Source: CAWEFA01 sp963851385
GTDB taxonomy: Bacteria; Bacteroidota; Bacteroidia; Bacteroidales; DTGW01
Length of the DNA: 64,000 nt
Assembly (NCBI GenBank): GCA_963851385.1
Contig: CAWKPE010000032.1
Location: 62,001-126,000, forward strand
Direction of reading: 5' to 3'
A program made the position numbers and the translations under genes. Below, piece after piece: positions 8,126-17,455 of the stretch. Positions within the stretch are counted from its first letter, which is position 1; every line of letters starts with the position of its first letter. The notes beneath the pieces are model-generated. The model did no database searches and was not told where the DNA came from. It was given only the letters and a program-made list of their open reading frames with translations.

Positions 8126-8133
8126 CAAATCTA
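8126..8133 (-). promoter_or_regulatory. Candidate -7 element (TAnnTTTG type) for the second regulator
   Basis: On the minus strand TAGATTTG matches the Bacteroidota TAnnTTTG element and has a TTTG 15 bases farther upstream, slightly closer than the usual 17-23. It lies 55 bases before the start codon at 8071. Confidence 0.35.
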
Positions 8134-8654
8134 TAATCATGTAAATTACAAATGATGAATTTTAAGTTATTTTAATATTAATTTTACTTTAACAGTTTGA
8201 AATCTTATGTAAAATCTAAGGTGCATTTGTTGATAATTCATTACGCAAAAAAAAGATACCTATATTATATAAGTATAATAAATCAGGATTTTATTTTTAT
8301 CAATCATACCATTAGTAAAGTATTCATTTTCAGGTTGTCATTTTTAATCTTAAACCCAGTGCATATAACAAAAAAATTCCTGGCCATTTTTTGTTAAGCT
8401 TTTGTTATAGAAAAATTTCGAATAGTATATAACCTTTAAAAATGATTAACTATTGGAACGATAAAGGTTTTAAAAGACTTTGCTATTAAAATATACGTTG
8501 AATCAAATATGTCAGATGCCTTATTTGTCTTAAAATATAGAGAATTGTTAATAACCACAAACACATCAAAATTTTAAAACATAATTGTAACAATTCAAAC
8601 AATATCAAAATAATTATTGAATAAATCGTTAACATCTACTTAAGGTTGCAACTC
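8134..8654. other. AT-rich intergenic region between divergent genes
   Basis: This gap separates the minus-strand regulator from the plus-strand susC. I see no supported gene. A 66-codon open frame at 8197-8397 starts without a good signal, has biased composition and no recognisable domain. The region presumably holds the control sites of both flanking genes. Confidence 0.6.
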
Positions 8655-8662
8655 TACTTTTG
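8655..8662 (+). promoter_or_regulatory. Candidate -7 element (TAnnTTTG type) for susC
   Basis: TACTTTTG fits the Bacteroidota -7 consensus and lies 32 bases before the ATG at 8695. I see no clear -33 TTTG at the expected distance, so this is a tentative call. Confidence 0.35.
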
Positions 8663-8694
8663 GATGCAGGTAAAACTTAATAATTGACTTGCAT

Positions 8695-11600
8695 ATGAAA
8701 ATAAATTTAAACAAACTCAAACAAAGCTCTAAACTAAAGCATTTATTGCTAATGGCAATGGCATTGATAATTTTCTCAATCAATATCACTGCACAAAGTT
8801 TAAACATTACGGGCAGTGTAAAAGATACTGCCGATAATACACCAATAATTGGTGCAAGTGTTGTAATTAAAGGTACAACAACTGGTGTGATAACTGATAT
8901 AAACGGTAATTTTTCAATTTCTGCACCTCTTGGTTCAACATTGACTTTCTCATTTGTTGGTTATAAAAACCAGGAAGCACGGATAACCGATCAAACTGTT
9001 ATTAATATCTTATTATCAGTTGAAACTAAATCGCTTGATGAAGTTGTGATAACAGCTTTAGGGGTGAGAAAGGAAAGATCCAAACTTGGCTATTCAGTTC
9101 AGGATGTAAAAGGTGACGAACTGGTGAAGGCTCGTGATGCAAACCCCTTGACTGGTTTGACAGGAAAAGTTGCAGGCCTTTCAGTTGGTGCTTCAGCAGA
9201 AATGTTAGGTACTCCAACCATATTAATGCGGGGAAACAATATTTCATTGTACGTGGTTGATGGTGTTCCTATCAGTTCTGACACCTGGAACATCAGTCCT
9301 GATGATATTGAAAGTTATTCAGTCTTAAAGGGAGCTACTGCAGCATCATTGTACGGAAGCCGTGCATCCAATGGTGCTATTCTTATTACTACAAAAAAAG
9401 CTACAAAAGATAAGAAGGGAGTAATAGTTGAGTTCAATTCTACCAACTCCTTTGATAAAGGTTTTTTAGCATTTCCGCGTCAGCAATTCGAATATGGTGG
9501 TGGTGAAAATGAATTATATGCTTTTGGAGATGGCAGAGGTGCCGGATTAAATGACAATGATTATGATGTTTGGGGGCCAAAGTTCAGAGGTCAATTAATA
9601 CCTCAGTGGGATGGTGGATATACACCAGATAGTACATATACAACTACCTTCCCTGGAGGTTTGACATGGACAGGCTATATTAAACCGACACCTTATATTG
9701 CCCGGGGTGTGAATAATCTTAAAAACTTTTTGCAAACTGGTATTCAAACAAATGATAACTTATCAATAACTTCAACCGGAGAAAATTATACATTTCGTTC
9801 TTCTCTTTCACAGGGGTATCAACGGGGAATTGTTCCAAATACAGAACTTAATATAAGCAATTATAATATTTATGGTTCGTGCAATCTAACAAAGAAATTT
9901 AAAATTGAAGGAAATCTTAACTATAACAGGCAATATACGCCTAACATACCCGATGTGGATTATGGGCCAAATAGCATAATTTATAATATTGCAATATGGA
10001 CAGGTGCTGATTGGGATATTAATGATCCAAAGATTAAAGCCATTTGGCAACCTGGCAAGGTTGGTACACAATCTATCTTCGCTGAATATCAACGTTACCA
10101 CAATCCCTGGTTTATGAGTTATGAATGGTTACGTGGACATTATAAAACTGATGTGAATGGTTATACTGCCGTAAATTACAAATTTAATGACCATTTAAAT
10201 GTGAACCTGAGGACTCAGGTTTCTGGATACGATTTATTAAGAACTGAAAAAATGCCTTTCTCCGCACATCCTTATGGACGTGAACAAAATTTAGGAGATT
10301 ACAGGGAAGATAGGAGAAATCTTTTCGATAACAATACAGATTTACAAATAAACTTTGATTATACTTTATTAAATTTTCTGAATTTATCAGGATTGGCCGG
10401 GGGCAATATAAGATCATTTAGTTACAATTCGAATTTTACATCAACTGATTACCTGAATGTTCCGGAAGTTTACAATTTCAGCAATTCACGCAATCCTTTG
10501 CAGGTTAACAATTTTAACTCAAGTATGCAGGTTTTCAGCGCTTATTTTTCAGTTGACGGTAGTTTTGGAAAATATGCAACTCTTTCCATTACTGGACGGG
10601 AAGATAAATCAACTGCCATTTTAGTGCAAAATGCTGCTTATTATTATCCGAGTATATCAATAGCATCAGTTATTAATAAGTATGTTAAACTTCCCGACGT
10701 AATTTCATTCCTTAAAATCCGTGCTTCTTTTGCTTCGGTTAGAGGTGTTAACACGGGAGATGTTATTGGTACTGCCCCATTTAATACAATTACTGCTCTC
10801 GGTGGCAGTGCCTCAAATAATATTCTTGGTTATCCGCTGGATTATGGTCAAAATTATCTTTCACCTTATGGAGGACCAACTTATAATACTTCTTCGGTAT
10901 ATAGTACCAGTAAGCCATATAATAACCAAGCTGCCGCCAGTTATACCGATAATTTGTTTGACCCTAATCTTAAACCATCTAACCGTAATAATTTTGAAGG
11001 AGGTTTTGATATACAATTTCTTAAAAATCGTTTAGGTTTTAATGCCACTGTTTTTGAATATATTGATGGCCCGCAAATACTTCAAAACTCAATATCTTCT
11101 TCAACCGGATACTCTTATGATTATATTAATGCATTAAAATATAAATGGGTCGGAGCAGAACTTTCTTTATCAGGCACCCCAGTGCAAGTGACCAACGGCC
11201 TTCAATGGGATGTTCTTTTAAATTGGAGCTCGTTTAAGGAAACTTATTTAGAACTGCCTGCAGGCCAAGATGTATACAATACATTCTTTCATGTAGGGGA
11301 TAGGGTTGATAAACTATATGCTACTGATTTTGTCAGGACAAAAGATGGCCAAATAATAAATGATGCTGCCGGCAAGCCACTTACCAATCCTGTAAATCAA
11401 TACCTTGGTAACGAAAATGGTGATTTTATCTGGGGTTTCAGCAACAAGTTTAAATATCAGCAATTATCCTTTAGTTTTCAGTTTGATGGCAATGTTGGTG
11501 GAGTAATGGTGGATTATATGCACAATAAAACAATGCGTGGCGGAAATAATATAGAAACTGTTGAGGGCAAACTTGGCGAAGCAAGGGACGTTGATGATCA

Positions 11601-12042
11601 ACATGCTGGCGATCCAAATTTTCCGGGTATTTATATTGGTGAAGGAGTTGTAGTTTCCAATAATGTTCCTATTAACTTCGATTCAAACACCGGAGCCATT
11701 ACAAATTATGACCAATTGCAGTTTGCACCTAATACCACACCAACCCATGTCCAGGATTATGTTAGCAAGTACTATGGTATAGCTGAGTCCAACCTGATGA
11801 GTAAAACCTATGCCAAACTTAGGGAAATAACTATTGGGTACGATTTGCCCGCAAAATGGCTTAAGAAAACCTTTATTAGCAAAGCGACCTTTTCACTGGT
11901 TGGGCGTAACCTGTTATATATTTATGGTGACGAGCGATTTAAAGATGTTGACCTTGACCAATATAATGGGGCAACTGCTCTTAGTGTATTGCAGACTCCG
12001 ACTTTACGCAGGTACGGTTTCAATTTGAATATTACATTTTAA
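8695..12042 (+). CDS. SusC/RagA-family TonB-linked outer-membrane transporter
   Basis: Large outer-membrane importer of 1115 residues that takes up ligands captured by its SusD partner, powered by TonB. The ATG at 8695 was preferred to an upstream TTG because it opens the signal peptide (about 1-29, ending ITAQ). A carboxypeptidase-regulatory-like domain follows (about 33-110, GSVKDTADNTPIIGASV), then the plug domain with DEVVITALG, LTGLTGKVAGLSV, MRGNN and VVDGVPI, then the beta-barrel ending in an aromatic strand (RRYGFNLNITF). The next gene is its SusD partner, 23 bases on, and a secreted phosphohydrolase-like enzyme follows. No glycoside hydrolase is present, so the ligand may be an organophosphate rather than a glycan. 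That is inference. Confidence 0.95.
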   Translation: MKINLNKLKQSSKLKHLLLMAMALIIFSINITAQSLNITGSVKDTADNTPIIGASVVIKGTTTGVITDINGNFSISAPLGSTLTFSFVGYKNQEARITDQTVINILLSVETKSLDEVVITALGVRKERSKLGYSVQDVKGDELVKARDANPLTGLTGKVAGLSVGASAEMLGTPTILMRGNNISLYVVDGVPISSDTWNISPDDIESYSVLKGATAASLYGSRASNGAILITTKKATKDKKGVIVEFNSTNSFDKGFLAFPRQQFEYGGGENELYAFGDGRGAGLNDNDYDVWGPKFRGQLIPQWDGGYTPDSTYTTTFPGGLTWTGYIKPTPYIARGVNNLKNFLQTGIQTNDNLSITSTGENYTFRSSLSQGYQRGIVPNTELNISNYNIYGSCNLTKKFKIEGNLNYNRQYTPNIPDVDYGPNSIIYNIAIWTGADWDINDPKIKAIWQPGKVGTQSIFAEYQRYHNPWFMSYEWLRGHYKTDVNGYTAVNYKFNDHLNVNLRTQVSGYDLLRTEKMPFSAHPYGREQNLGDYREDRRNLFDNNTDLQINFDYTLLNFLNLSGLAGGNIRSFSYNSNFTSTDYLNVPEVYNFSNSRNPLQVNNFNSSMQVFSAYFSVDGSFGKYATLSITGREDKSTAILVQNAAYYYPSISIASVINKYVKLPDVISFLKIRASFASVRGVNTGDVIGTAPFNTITALGGSASNNILGYPLDYGQNYLSPYGGPTYNTSSVYSTSKPYNNQAAASYTDNLFDPNLKPSNRNNFEGGFDIQFLKNRLGFNATVFEYIDGPQILQNSISSSTGYSYDYINALKYKWVGAELSLSGTPVQVTNGLQWDVLLNWSSFKETYLELPAGQDVYNTFFHVGDRVDKLYATDFVRTKDGQIINDAAGKPLTNPVNQYLGNENGDFIWGFSNKFKYQQLSFSFQFDGNVGGVMVDYMHNKTMRGGNNIETVEGKLGEARDVDDQHAGDPNFPGIYIGEGVVVSNNVPINFDSNTGAITNYDQLQFAPNTTPTHVQDYVSKYYGIAESNLMSKTYAKLREITIGYDLPAKWLKKTFISKATFSLVGRNLLYIYGDERFKDVDLDQYNGATALSVLQTPTLRRYGFNLNITF

Positions 12043-12065
12043 AAGTCAATATAAAATATATACAG

Positions 12066-13700
12066 ATGAAAAAAACAATAAAATATAGCATGTTCTTTTT
12101 TGCAGCCTTACTTGTGTTCTCGGCCTGCGAAAAAAGTTTCGACGATGTTGCCAATGAAAACCCAAACCAGGCAACCAATGTACCCCCTTCACTTTTATTC
12201 AATAACATTGAAAATAAAATGTACGATCCCCCTTATGATGGCGATCATCCTTTAGATGAGGGATGGTGCCAGTACTTCCTGTCCAATTATGATTATTATG
12301 GTAATAACCGCTATGATTTTGGCTCCGTTTCGGATTATAATAATGCCCCAAATATAAAAGACTTTTATAGTACATTAAAAAATGTAATCCAAATGGAAAA
12401 AGAGGCAGCAAGAATAGGCCTGCCAGTTGTGAATCCATATTCTGCTATTGGTAAACTTTTCAGAGCATACTTTTTTACTTTGATGAGCTTTGAAATGGGC
12501 GATATCCCTATGACACAAGCACTGCAAGGCTCAACTAACCTCACTCCGGTTTATGACTCGCAAAAATCAGTTTTCCAGCAGGCATTTGTATGGCTCGATA
12601 GCGCCAACATTGAACTGGCTTCTCTTAAAGCAAAGGGAGATATTTCATTGCAAAGCGATATGTACTTAGGCAACGATTTGGGAGAATGGCAGAAAGTTGT
12701 AAATACTTTCGAATTGAGGTTATTAATCCATCTAAGCAAAAGAGTTGATGACAATACCGATTTACAAGTAAAGGAGAGATTTTCTAAAATACTGGGCGAT
12801 AAAACTACTTATCCGGTTATGGAAAGTCCTTCAGATAATGTTCAGTACAATTATTTATATCCGACAAATATTTATCCTAACAATCCGGGTACTTTTGGAT
12901 ACGATGCATTAAGAGTGAATTGTTCCGATACTTATGTGGGATTATTAACGTCACTTAAAGACCCCCGCGTTTATATTACGTCTGAACCCGCATTAAAACT
13001 TATCGATTCATTAAAAATAGACTCCACTGATTTCAGGGCATTTGTAGGAGCCAATCCTGGTGAAGACTTAGGTGCAATGTATATTAAAGCAAACAGCGGC
13101 TTATATTCTTTACTTAACCGCTACCGTTATTACCGTACTTATGTCGGCGAACCAAATATAGTAATAGGCTATCCTGAAATGTGTTTCAATATTGCTGAAG
13201 CCATTAACAGGGGATGGATTCCTTCAATGACTGCTGCTGATGCCGAGAATTATTATATAAATGGGATTAAAGCTTCTAGGGCGTTTTACGGAATGCCTGA
13301 TGCCGGTAATATGGCTGTATATTTCTTTAAAGAAGGCGCCAGTCTTACTGATGCAAATCCTTACAATCAATATACAGTAAATACCGATTTTAATACTTAT
13401 TATAATCAGGTTACCGTAAAATATTCAGGAAATAATTCAACAGGACTTACGCAAATACTTCAACAACGATACCTGGCACTTTTCCGTCATAGTGGTTTGG
13501 AGTCATATTATACTTATCGTCGCACAGGTGTTCCGGTTTTCGAAACTGGCCCAGGTACGGGAAATAGTGGACGGATTGCATTGCGCTTTCAGTATCCTTC
13601 GGCTGATAAATCAGCAAATACTAAAAACTGGCAGGACGCTATTGACAAACAATTTGGTGGGAATGATGATATAAACGGTATAATGTGGTTAATTAAATGA
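12066..13700 (+). CDS. SusD/RagB-like surface lipoprotein
   Basis: A 544-residue ligand-binding lipoprotein that caps the SusC channel. The signal peptide ends in a lipobox (LVFSAC, lipidated Cys-21), followed by acidic residues, as in exported Bacteroidota lipoproteins. The sequence resembles the SusD-like-2 type: an N-terminal helical repeat part (about 35-230) and C-terminal motifs such as YPEMCFNIAEAINRGW and QRYLALFRHSGLESYYTYRRTG in recognisable pieces. It is co-transcribed with susC, and a strong hairpin (13733-13767) ends the pair. Confidence 0.92.
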   Translation: MKKTIKYSMFFFAALLVFSACEKSFDDVANENPNQATNVPPSLLFNNIENKMYDPPYDGDHPLDEGWCQYFLSNYDYYGNNRYDFGSVSDYNNAPNIKDFYSTLKNVIQMEKEAARIGLPVVNPYSAIGKLFRAYFFTLMSFEMGDIPMTQALQGSTNLTPVYDSQKSVFQQAFVWLDSANIELASLKAKGDISLQSDMYLGNDLGEWQKVVNTFELRLLIHLSKRVDDNTDLQVKERFSKILGDKTTYPVMESPSDNVQYNYLYPTNIYPNNPGTFGYDALRVNCSDTYVGLLTSLKDPRVYITSEPALKLIDSLKIDSTDFRAFVGANPGEDLGAMYIKANSGLYSLLNRYRYYRTYVGEPNIVIGYPEMCFNIAEAINRGWIPSMTAADAENYYINGIKASRAFYGMPDAGNMAVYFFKEGASLTDANPYNQYTVNTDFNTYYNQVTVKYSGNNSTGLTQILQQRYLALFRHSGLESYYTYRRTGVPVFETGPGTGNSGRIALRFQYPSADKSANTKNWQDAIDKQFGGNDDINGIMWLIK

Positions 13701-13732
13701 CAAGAAAGTTTAGTTAGTTTAGTTAGTTTTCA

Positions 13733-13767
13733 GAAAATATGTCAGGCTTTGTGCCTGACATGATTTT
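13733..13767 (+). terminator. Terminator hairpin after susD
   Basis: ATGTCAGGC (13739-13747) pairs with GCCTGACAT (13753-13761) over a 5-base loop, extended by GAAAAT/ATTTTC on the outside, with T-rich sequence after. It lies 38 bases past the susD stop. Two copies of TTTAGTTAG precede it. Confidence 0.75.
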
Positions 13768-13824
13768 CTTGTTTCCAGATTAACATTTTAAAAACAAATT
13801 AGTAAATATTAAAATTTAATACTT

Positions 13825-14901
13825 ATGAAAAAGTTTATAATATTATTATTTATTGCAACTTCTGCAAATATATATTCTCAAACCTATAAAACTAAAAATG
13901 TAATCCTGATCGTCCTTGATGGATACAGATGGCAGGAACTTTTTACCGGAGCTGATTCTTCATTAATGAAAAGTAATAATCCTCATGATAACATGTCTGC
14001 TTTAAAAACTGAATTCTGGGATAACGATGCAGCCGTAAGACGCAAAAAATTAATGCCTTTTTTTTGGAATGAAATTGCTGTAAACGGACAGTTGTATGGC
14101 AACAGATTGAAGGGTTGTAACGTTAATCTTACAAATAAATACTGGTTTTCGTACCCCGGTTATAGCGAAATGCTGACAGGTTTTGCAGATGATTCGGTAA
14201 ATTCAAATGACAAAAAATATAATCCGAATATTTCTGTTTTCGAAGTCGCCAATAAGTCAGAAGTGTATAAAAACAAAGTAGCTGCAATTACGTCATGGGA
14301 TTGTTTTCCTTTTATTTTAAATGATAAGCGAAACGGGATTTATGTAAATGCCGGTAACCAACATGCAGAGGGAAATATTTCAGACAATGAAAAATTATTG
14401 AATGACATTATTGATAATATGGAAATTTTTTCTGATGATGTGAGGTACGATATCTTTACATATTACTATGTTTTGGAATATTTGAAAACCAAAAGTCCGC
14501 GGCTTTTATTTATTCAGTTTGATGAGACAGATGACTTTGGGCATATGGGCATGTATGATCGTTATCTCATGACTGCTCATCAGGATGATAAAGTACTTGG
14601 TGAACTGTGGCATTGGTTGCAGTCGCAGCCTCAATATAAGGATCAGACAACATTAATAATAACCTGTGACCACGGTCGAGGTTCCAGCGAAAACGAACAG
14701 TGGCGAAGCCATGGTGCAAAAACCATAGGTTCAGACCAAACATGGATCGCCATTATAGGGCCTGATACACCAGCAAAAGGTGAAATTACCAGCGGACAGT
14801 TTTATACGAACCAAATTGCAAAAACTATTGCATTACTTATGAATGTCAATTATAATAACATCAAAGCCGGTCAGCCTTTAAGTTCAGTTTTCTCTAAATA
14901 A
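13825..14901 (+). CDS. Secreted phosphodiesterase/alkaline-phosphatase-superfamily enzyme
   Basis: A 358-residue exported enzyme with a signal peptide (about 1-19, ending YSQ). The metal-binding alkaline phosphatase fold is visible: NVILIVLDGYRWQELFTGAD at the N-terminus (first metal Asp), a middle SYPGYSEMLTG where the nucleophile is expected, FDETDDFGHMG (Asp and His ligands), and IITCDHGRG (Asp-His pair). Members hydrolyse phosphate monoesters, diesters or related bonds in the periplasm; the substrate cannot be told. Following SusC/SusD, it may act on the imported ligand. It lies beyond a terminator, so it may have its own promoter. Confidence 0.82.
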   Translation: MKKFIILLFIATSANIYSQTYKTKNVILIVLDGYRWQELFTGADSSLMKSNNPHDNMSALKTEFWDNDAAVRRKKLMPFFWNEIAVNGQLYGNRLKGCNVNLTNKYWFSYPGYSEMLTGFADDSVNSNDKKYNPNISVFEVANKSEVYKNKVAAITSWDCFPFILNDKRNGIYVNAGNQHAEGNISDNEKLLNDIIDNMEIFSDDVRYDIFTYYYVLEYLKTKSPRLLFIQFDETDDFGHMGMYDRYLMTAHQDDKVLGELWHWLQSQPQYKDQTTLIITCDHGRGSSENEQWRSHGAKTIGSDQTWIAIIGPDTPAKGEITSGQFYTNQIAKTIALLMNVNYNNIKAGQPLSSVFSK

Positions 14902-14963
14902 ATTGTCTTTATGAAGATTATAAGAGGCATAATTATGTTAATTGAATATCCGATTATTTACCT

Positions 14964-15100
14964 AATACAATTCAATGTCGTTTAATTAAGAAAACAGGCT
15001 TCGACTCCGCTCAGCCTGACATATGCACAAGAGTGTCACACTGAGCGAAGTCGAAGTATGATATTGAAAACTGAAACTTAATTAAACGGTATTGTAATAC
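14964..15100. repeat. Nested inverted-repeat element, copy 1 (repeat type B)
   Basis: Outer arms GTTTAATTAAG and CTTAATTAAAC, each flanked by related AATACAA or ATTCAATGTC sequence, enclose an inner stem of CTTCGACTCCGCTCAG (from 14999) and CTGAGCGAAGTCGAAG (to 15056). A second copy with the same architecture is at 41611-41750. It resembles a miniature inverted-repeat or REP-type element. It occupies most of the 314-base gap between the phosphodiesterase gene and phnX. Confidence 0.88.
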
Positions 15101-15215
15101 AATTTCTCAATATGACAAAAGCATCATTCAATATCACTGTTAGGTATAATTAATGATATTCATGTTATATTAATCGCTTATTTCACATTTCTAATAATAA
15201 TTAATTGCATAGGTT

Positions 15216-16016
15216 ATGGGAATCCGGGGAATAATTTTTGACTGGGCAGGTACAACTGTTGATTATGGTTGTATTGCTCCTGCAATAGCTTTTGTTGAAG
15301 TATTTAAGAAAAGGAACATAAAAATATCAATTGAAGAAGCCAGAGAGCCAATGGGACTTGCAAAAAAGGATCATGTACGGGTCCTCATCGAATTTGATAA
15401 TGTGAAACTCCAGTGGTATAAAATTTTCGGACATTATCCTGATGAAACGGATGTCGAAAATATTTATGCTGATTTAGAACCGAGTCTGGCATCGATGGTT
15501 ACAAAATATTCTGTTCCTGTTCCAGGCATTATTGAACTTGTTAAAGTACTCAGGAAAAGAGATATTAAAATTGGCACTACTACCGGCTATACAAATTCCA
15601 TGATGGAAAACGTAATACAGGTTGCAAAAGAATTAGGTTTTGAACCTGATTGTGTCGTTAATTCATCAGACGTAAATGAGGGTAGGCCAAAGCCCTGGAT
15701 GGCTTTTTTAAATGCAATAAGGCTGGGCATTTATCCACCTTCATCTATTATTAAAATTGGTGATACAGTTGCTGATATTAAGGAAGGAATAAATGCAGGG
15801 ATGTGGACAATAGGTGTTACAAAATCGGGAAATGAAGTAGGTTTTTCACTCGATGAAATAAAAACAGTGGACAAACAAATATTGGATTCTAAAATGGGAA
15901 AAGCCAGGCAAAAACTTTTAGATGCGGGGGCACATTTTGTAATCGAGGGCGTTTGGGAATGTCTTCCATTTATTGATATAATTGACAACCTTATTCAAAA
16001 GGGTGTAAAACCATAG
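15216..16016 (+). CDS. phnX: Phosphonoacetaldehyde hydrolase PhnX
   Basis: PhnX splits phosphonoacetaldehyde into acetaldehyde and phosphate in the cytoplasm, the last step of 2-aminoethylphosphonate use. The 266-residue HAD enzyme shows the nucleophile Asp-9 in FDWAGTTVD, the Schiff-base Lys within MGLAKKDH (Lys-50 by alignment with the known MGLxKxDH motif), the TTTGYT motif and IGDTVADI acidic residues. Length is normal. It begins a plus-strand run with the next two genes and converges on phnW, so all steps from aminoethylphosphonate to phosphate are encoded together. Confidence 0.96.
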   Translation: MGIRGIIFDWAGTTVDYGCIAPAIAFVEVFKKRNIKISIEEAREPMGLAKKDHVRVLIEFDNVKLQWYKIFGHYPDETDVENIYADLEPSLASMVTKYSVPVPGIIELVKVLRKRDIKIGTTTGYTNSMMENVIQVAKELGFEPDCVVNSSDVNEGRPKPWMAFLNAIRLGIYPPSSIIKIGDTVADIKEGINAGMWTIGVTKSGNEVGFSLDEIKTVDKQILDSKMGKARQKLLDAGAHFVIEGVWECLPFIDIIDNLIQKGVKP

Positions 16017-16097
16017 TATGAAAAAAGGCAGATATTTTTATTTATAGTTTTTTAAGTTCTGGCGAAATCTTTTCAAACATTTAATTATTTTTTTCTA

Positions 16098-17450
16098 ATG
16101 AGTAACCCAGTGGACATGGAACATAGAAGTTTTTTATCGGAAGGTGATATTAATATTGGCGATGAGCGGTCAAAATGGAATAAGAAGCTTGATAAACAAA
16201 CCCAAAAACTTTTAGCAGAAGATGAAAAATATTTTATACACCAGGCATTATCAACACCATGCCTTGATGTTGTAACTTCAAGTAATGGAATTTATCTTGA
16301 AACCCTTTCGGGGAAAAAAATAATGGATTTTCATGGCAACAACGTTCACCAGGTTGGTTATTGCAATAGGTTTATATTAGAAAGAATAAAGAAACAACTT
16401 GACATTTTGGCCTTTTCTCCACGAAGGTTTACAAATCCTGTTGCTATTGAGTTCAGTAAAAAATTAACTGCTTTAGCTCCTGACAACCTTAAAAAAGTAT
16501 TGTTTACAACCGGAGGATCTTCCTCCACTGGAGTTGCTTTAAAGCTGGCTAGATTATTAACCGGAAAACACAAAGTAATTTCAATGTGGGATTCATTTCA
16601 TGGTGCATCACTCGATGCTATTTCAGTAGGTGGAGAGGCAGTATTTAGAAGTGGTATAGGTCCATTGTTACCGGGAGTTGAACATGTGCCGTATCCTGGT
16701 ACATACTCAGCTTGGAACAACGGACACAATGGTAACTCCGACAAGGCTTATGCCGATTATATAGATTATGTGATAGAAAAAGAAGGAGACATTGGAGCTA
16801 TAATTATCGAAAGTATTAGAAACACTACTGTTCATGTGCCATCTTCTCGTTTTTGGCAACAACTGCGTGAATCTTGCACAAAAAATAATATAATTCTTAT
16901 TGTCAATGAAATTCCAATTTCACCTGGAAGGACAGGGAAAATCTTTGCATTTGAGAATTTTGATATAGTTCCTGATATTGTTTTACTTGGAAAAGGGCTG
17001 GCCGGAGGAATCATTCCATTTTCAGTCGTACTTCTCAGAAGTAGCTTTGATGTCGTGGCCGAAAAATCAGTAGGGCATTATACTTTTGAAAAAAATCCAA
17101 TTGCCTCAGTTGCTGCTCTTGCCACACTTGAATATATTGATAACGAAAATTTGTTAACAAATGTTTTAGCTTTAGAAGAATATATGCGTGGCAGGTTATT
17201 GCCATTAAAAGAAAAGTACAAAAGCATTAAAGAAATAAGGGGAATTGGTTTATTATGGGCAGTTGAGTTGAATAGTAATATTGAAATATCAATAGCTGAA
17301 AAGATAATGTACTATTGCCTTGAAAAAGGGTTAAGTTTTAAAGTTTCACATGGCAATATAATAGTATTATCTCCTCCATTAGTTATCACGGAATCTGAAA
17401 TTGATGCTGCAATAGCAATTCTCGATGAAGCATTAAAAAATTTTAAATAA
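16098..17450 (+). CDS. Class III PLP enzyme, PbfA-like (hydroxy-aminoethylphosphonate lyase candidate)
   Basis: A 450-residue class III aminotransferase-fold protein. Visible features are TTGGSSSTGVALKLAR (cofactor phosphate loop), SMWDSFHGAS, and the PLP Lys in LGKGLAGG (Lys-299). In known phosphonate operons a protein of this family, PbfA, eliminates ammonia from (R)-1-hydroxy-2-aminoethylphosphonate to give phosphonoacetaldehyde, the PhnX substrate; that is the best guess here. The usual Asp that contacts the PLP ring nitrogen in DEVxxGxGRTG reads Asn-270 (VNEIPISPGRTG). Whether PbfA relatives share this I cannot say. It lies 81 bases after phnX and 5 bases before the next gene. Confidence 0.78.
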   Translation: MSNPVDMEHRSFLSEGDINIGDERSKWNKKLDKQTQKLLAEDEKYFIHQALSTPCLDVVTSSNGIYLETLSGKKIMDFHGNNVHQVGYCNRFILERIKKQLDILAFSPRRFTNPVAIEFSKKLTALAPDNLKKVLFTTGGSSSTGVALKLARLLTGKHKVISMWDSFHGASLDAISVGGEAVFRSGIGPLLPGVEHVPYPGTYSAWNNGHNGNSDKAYADYIDYVIEKEGDIGAIIIESIRNTTVHVPSSRFWQQLRESCTKNNIILIVNEIPISPGRTGKIFAFENFDIVPDIVLLGKGLAGGIIPFSVVLLRSSFDVVAEKSVGHYTFEKNPIASVAALATLEYIDNENLLTNVLALEEYMRGRLLPLKEKYKSIKEIRGIGLLWAVELNSNIEISIAEKIMYYCLEKGLSFKVSHGNIIVLSPPLVITESEIDAAIAILDEALKNFK

Positions 17451-17455
17451 TAATA

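Noticed and set aside
8197..8397. 66-codon plus-strand frame in the regulator-susC gap
   Set aside because: Strongly biased Phe/Ile/Lys composition, no domain and no start signal; typical chance frame in AT-rich DNA.
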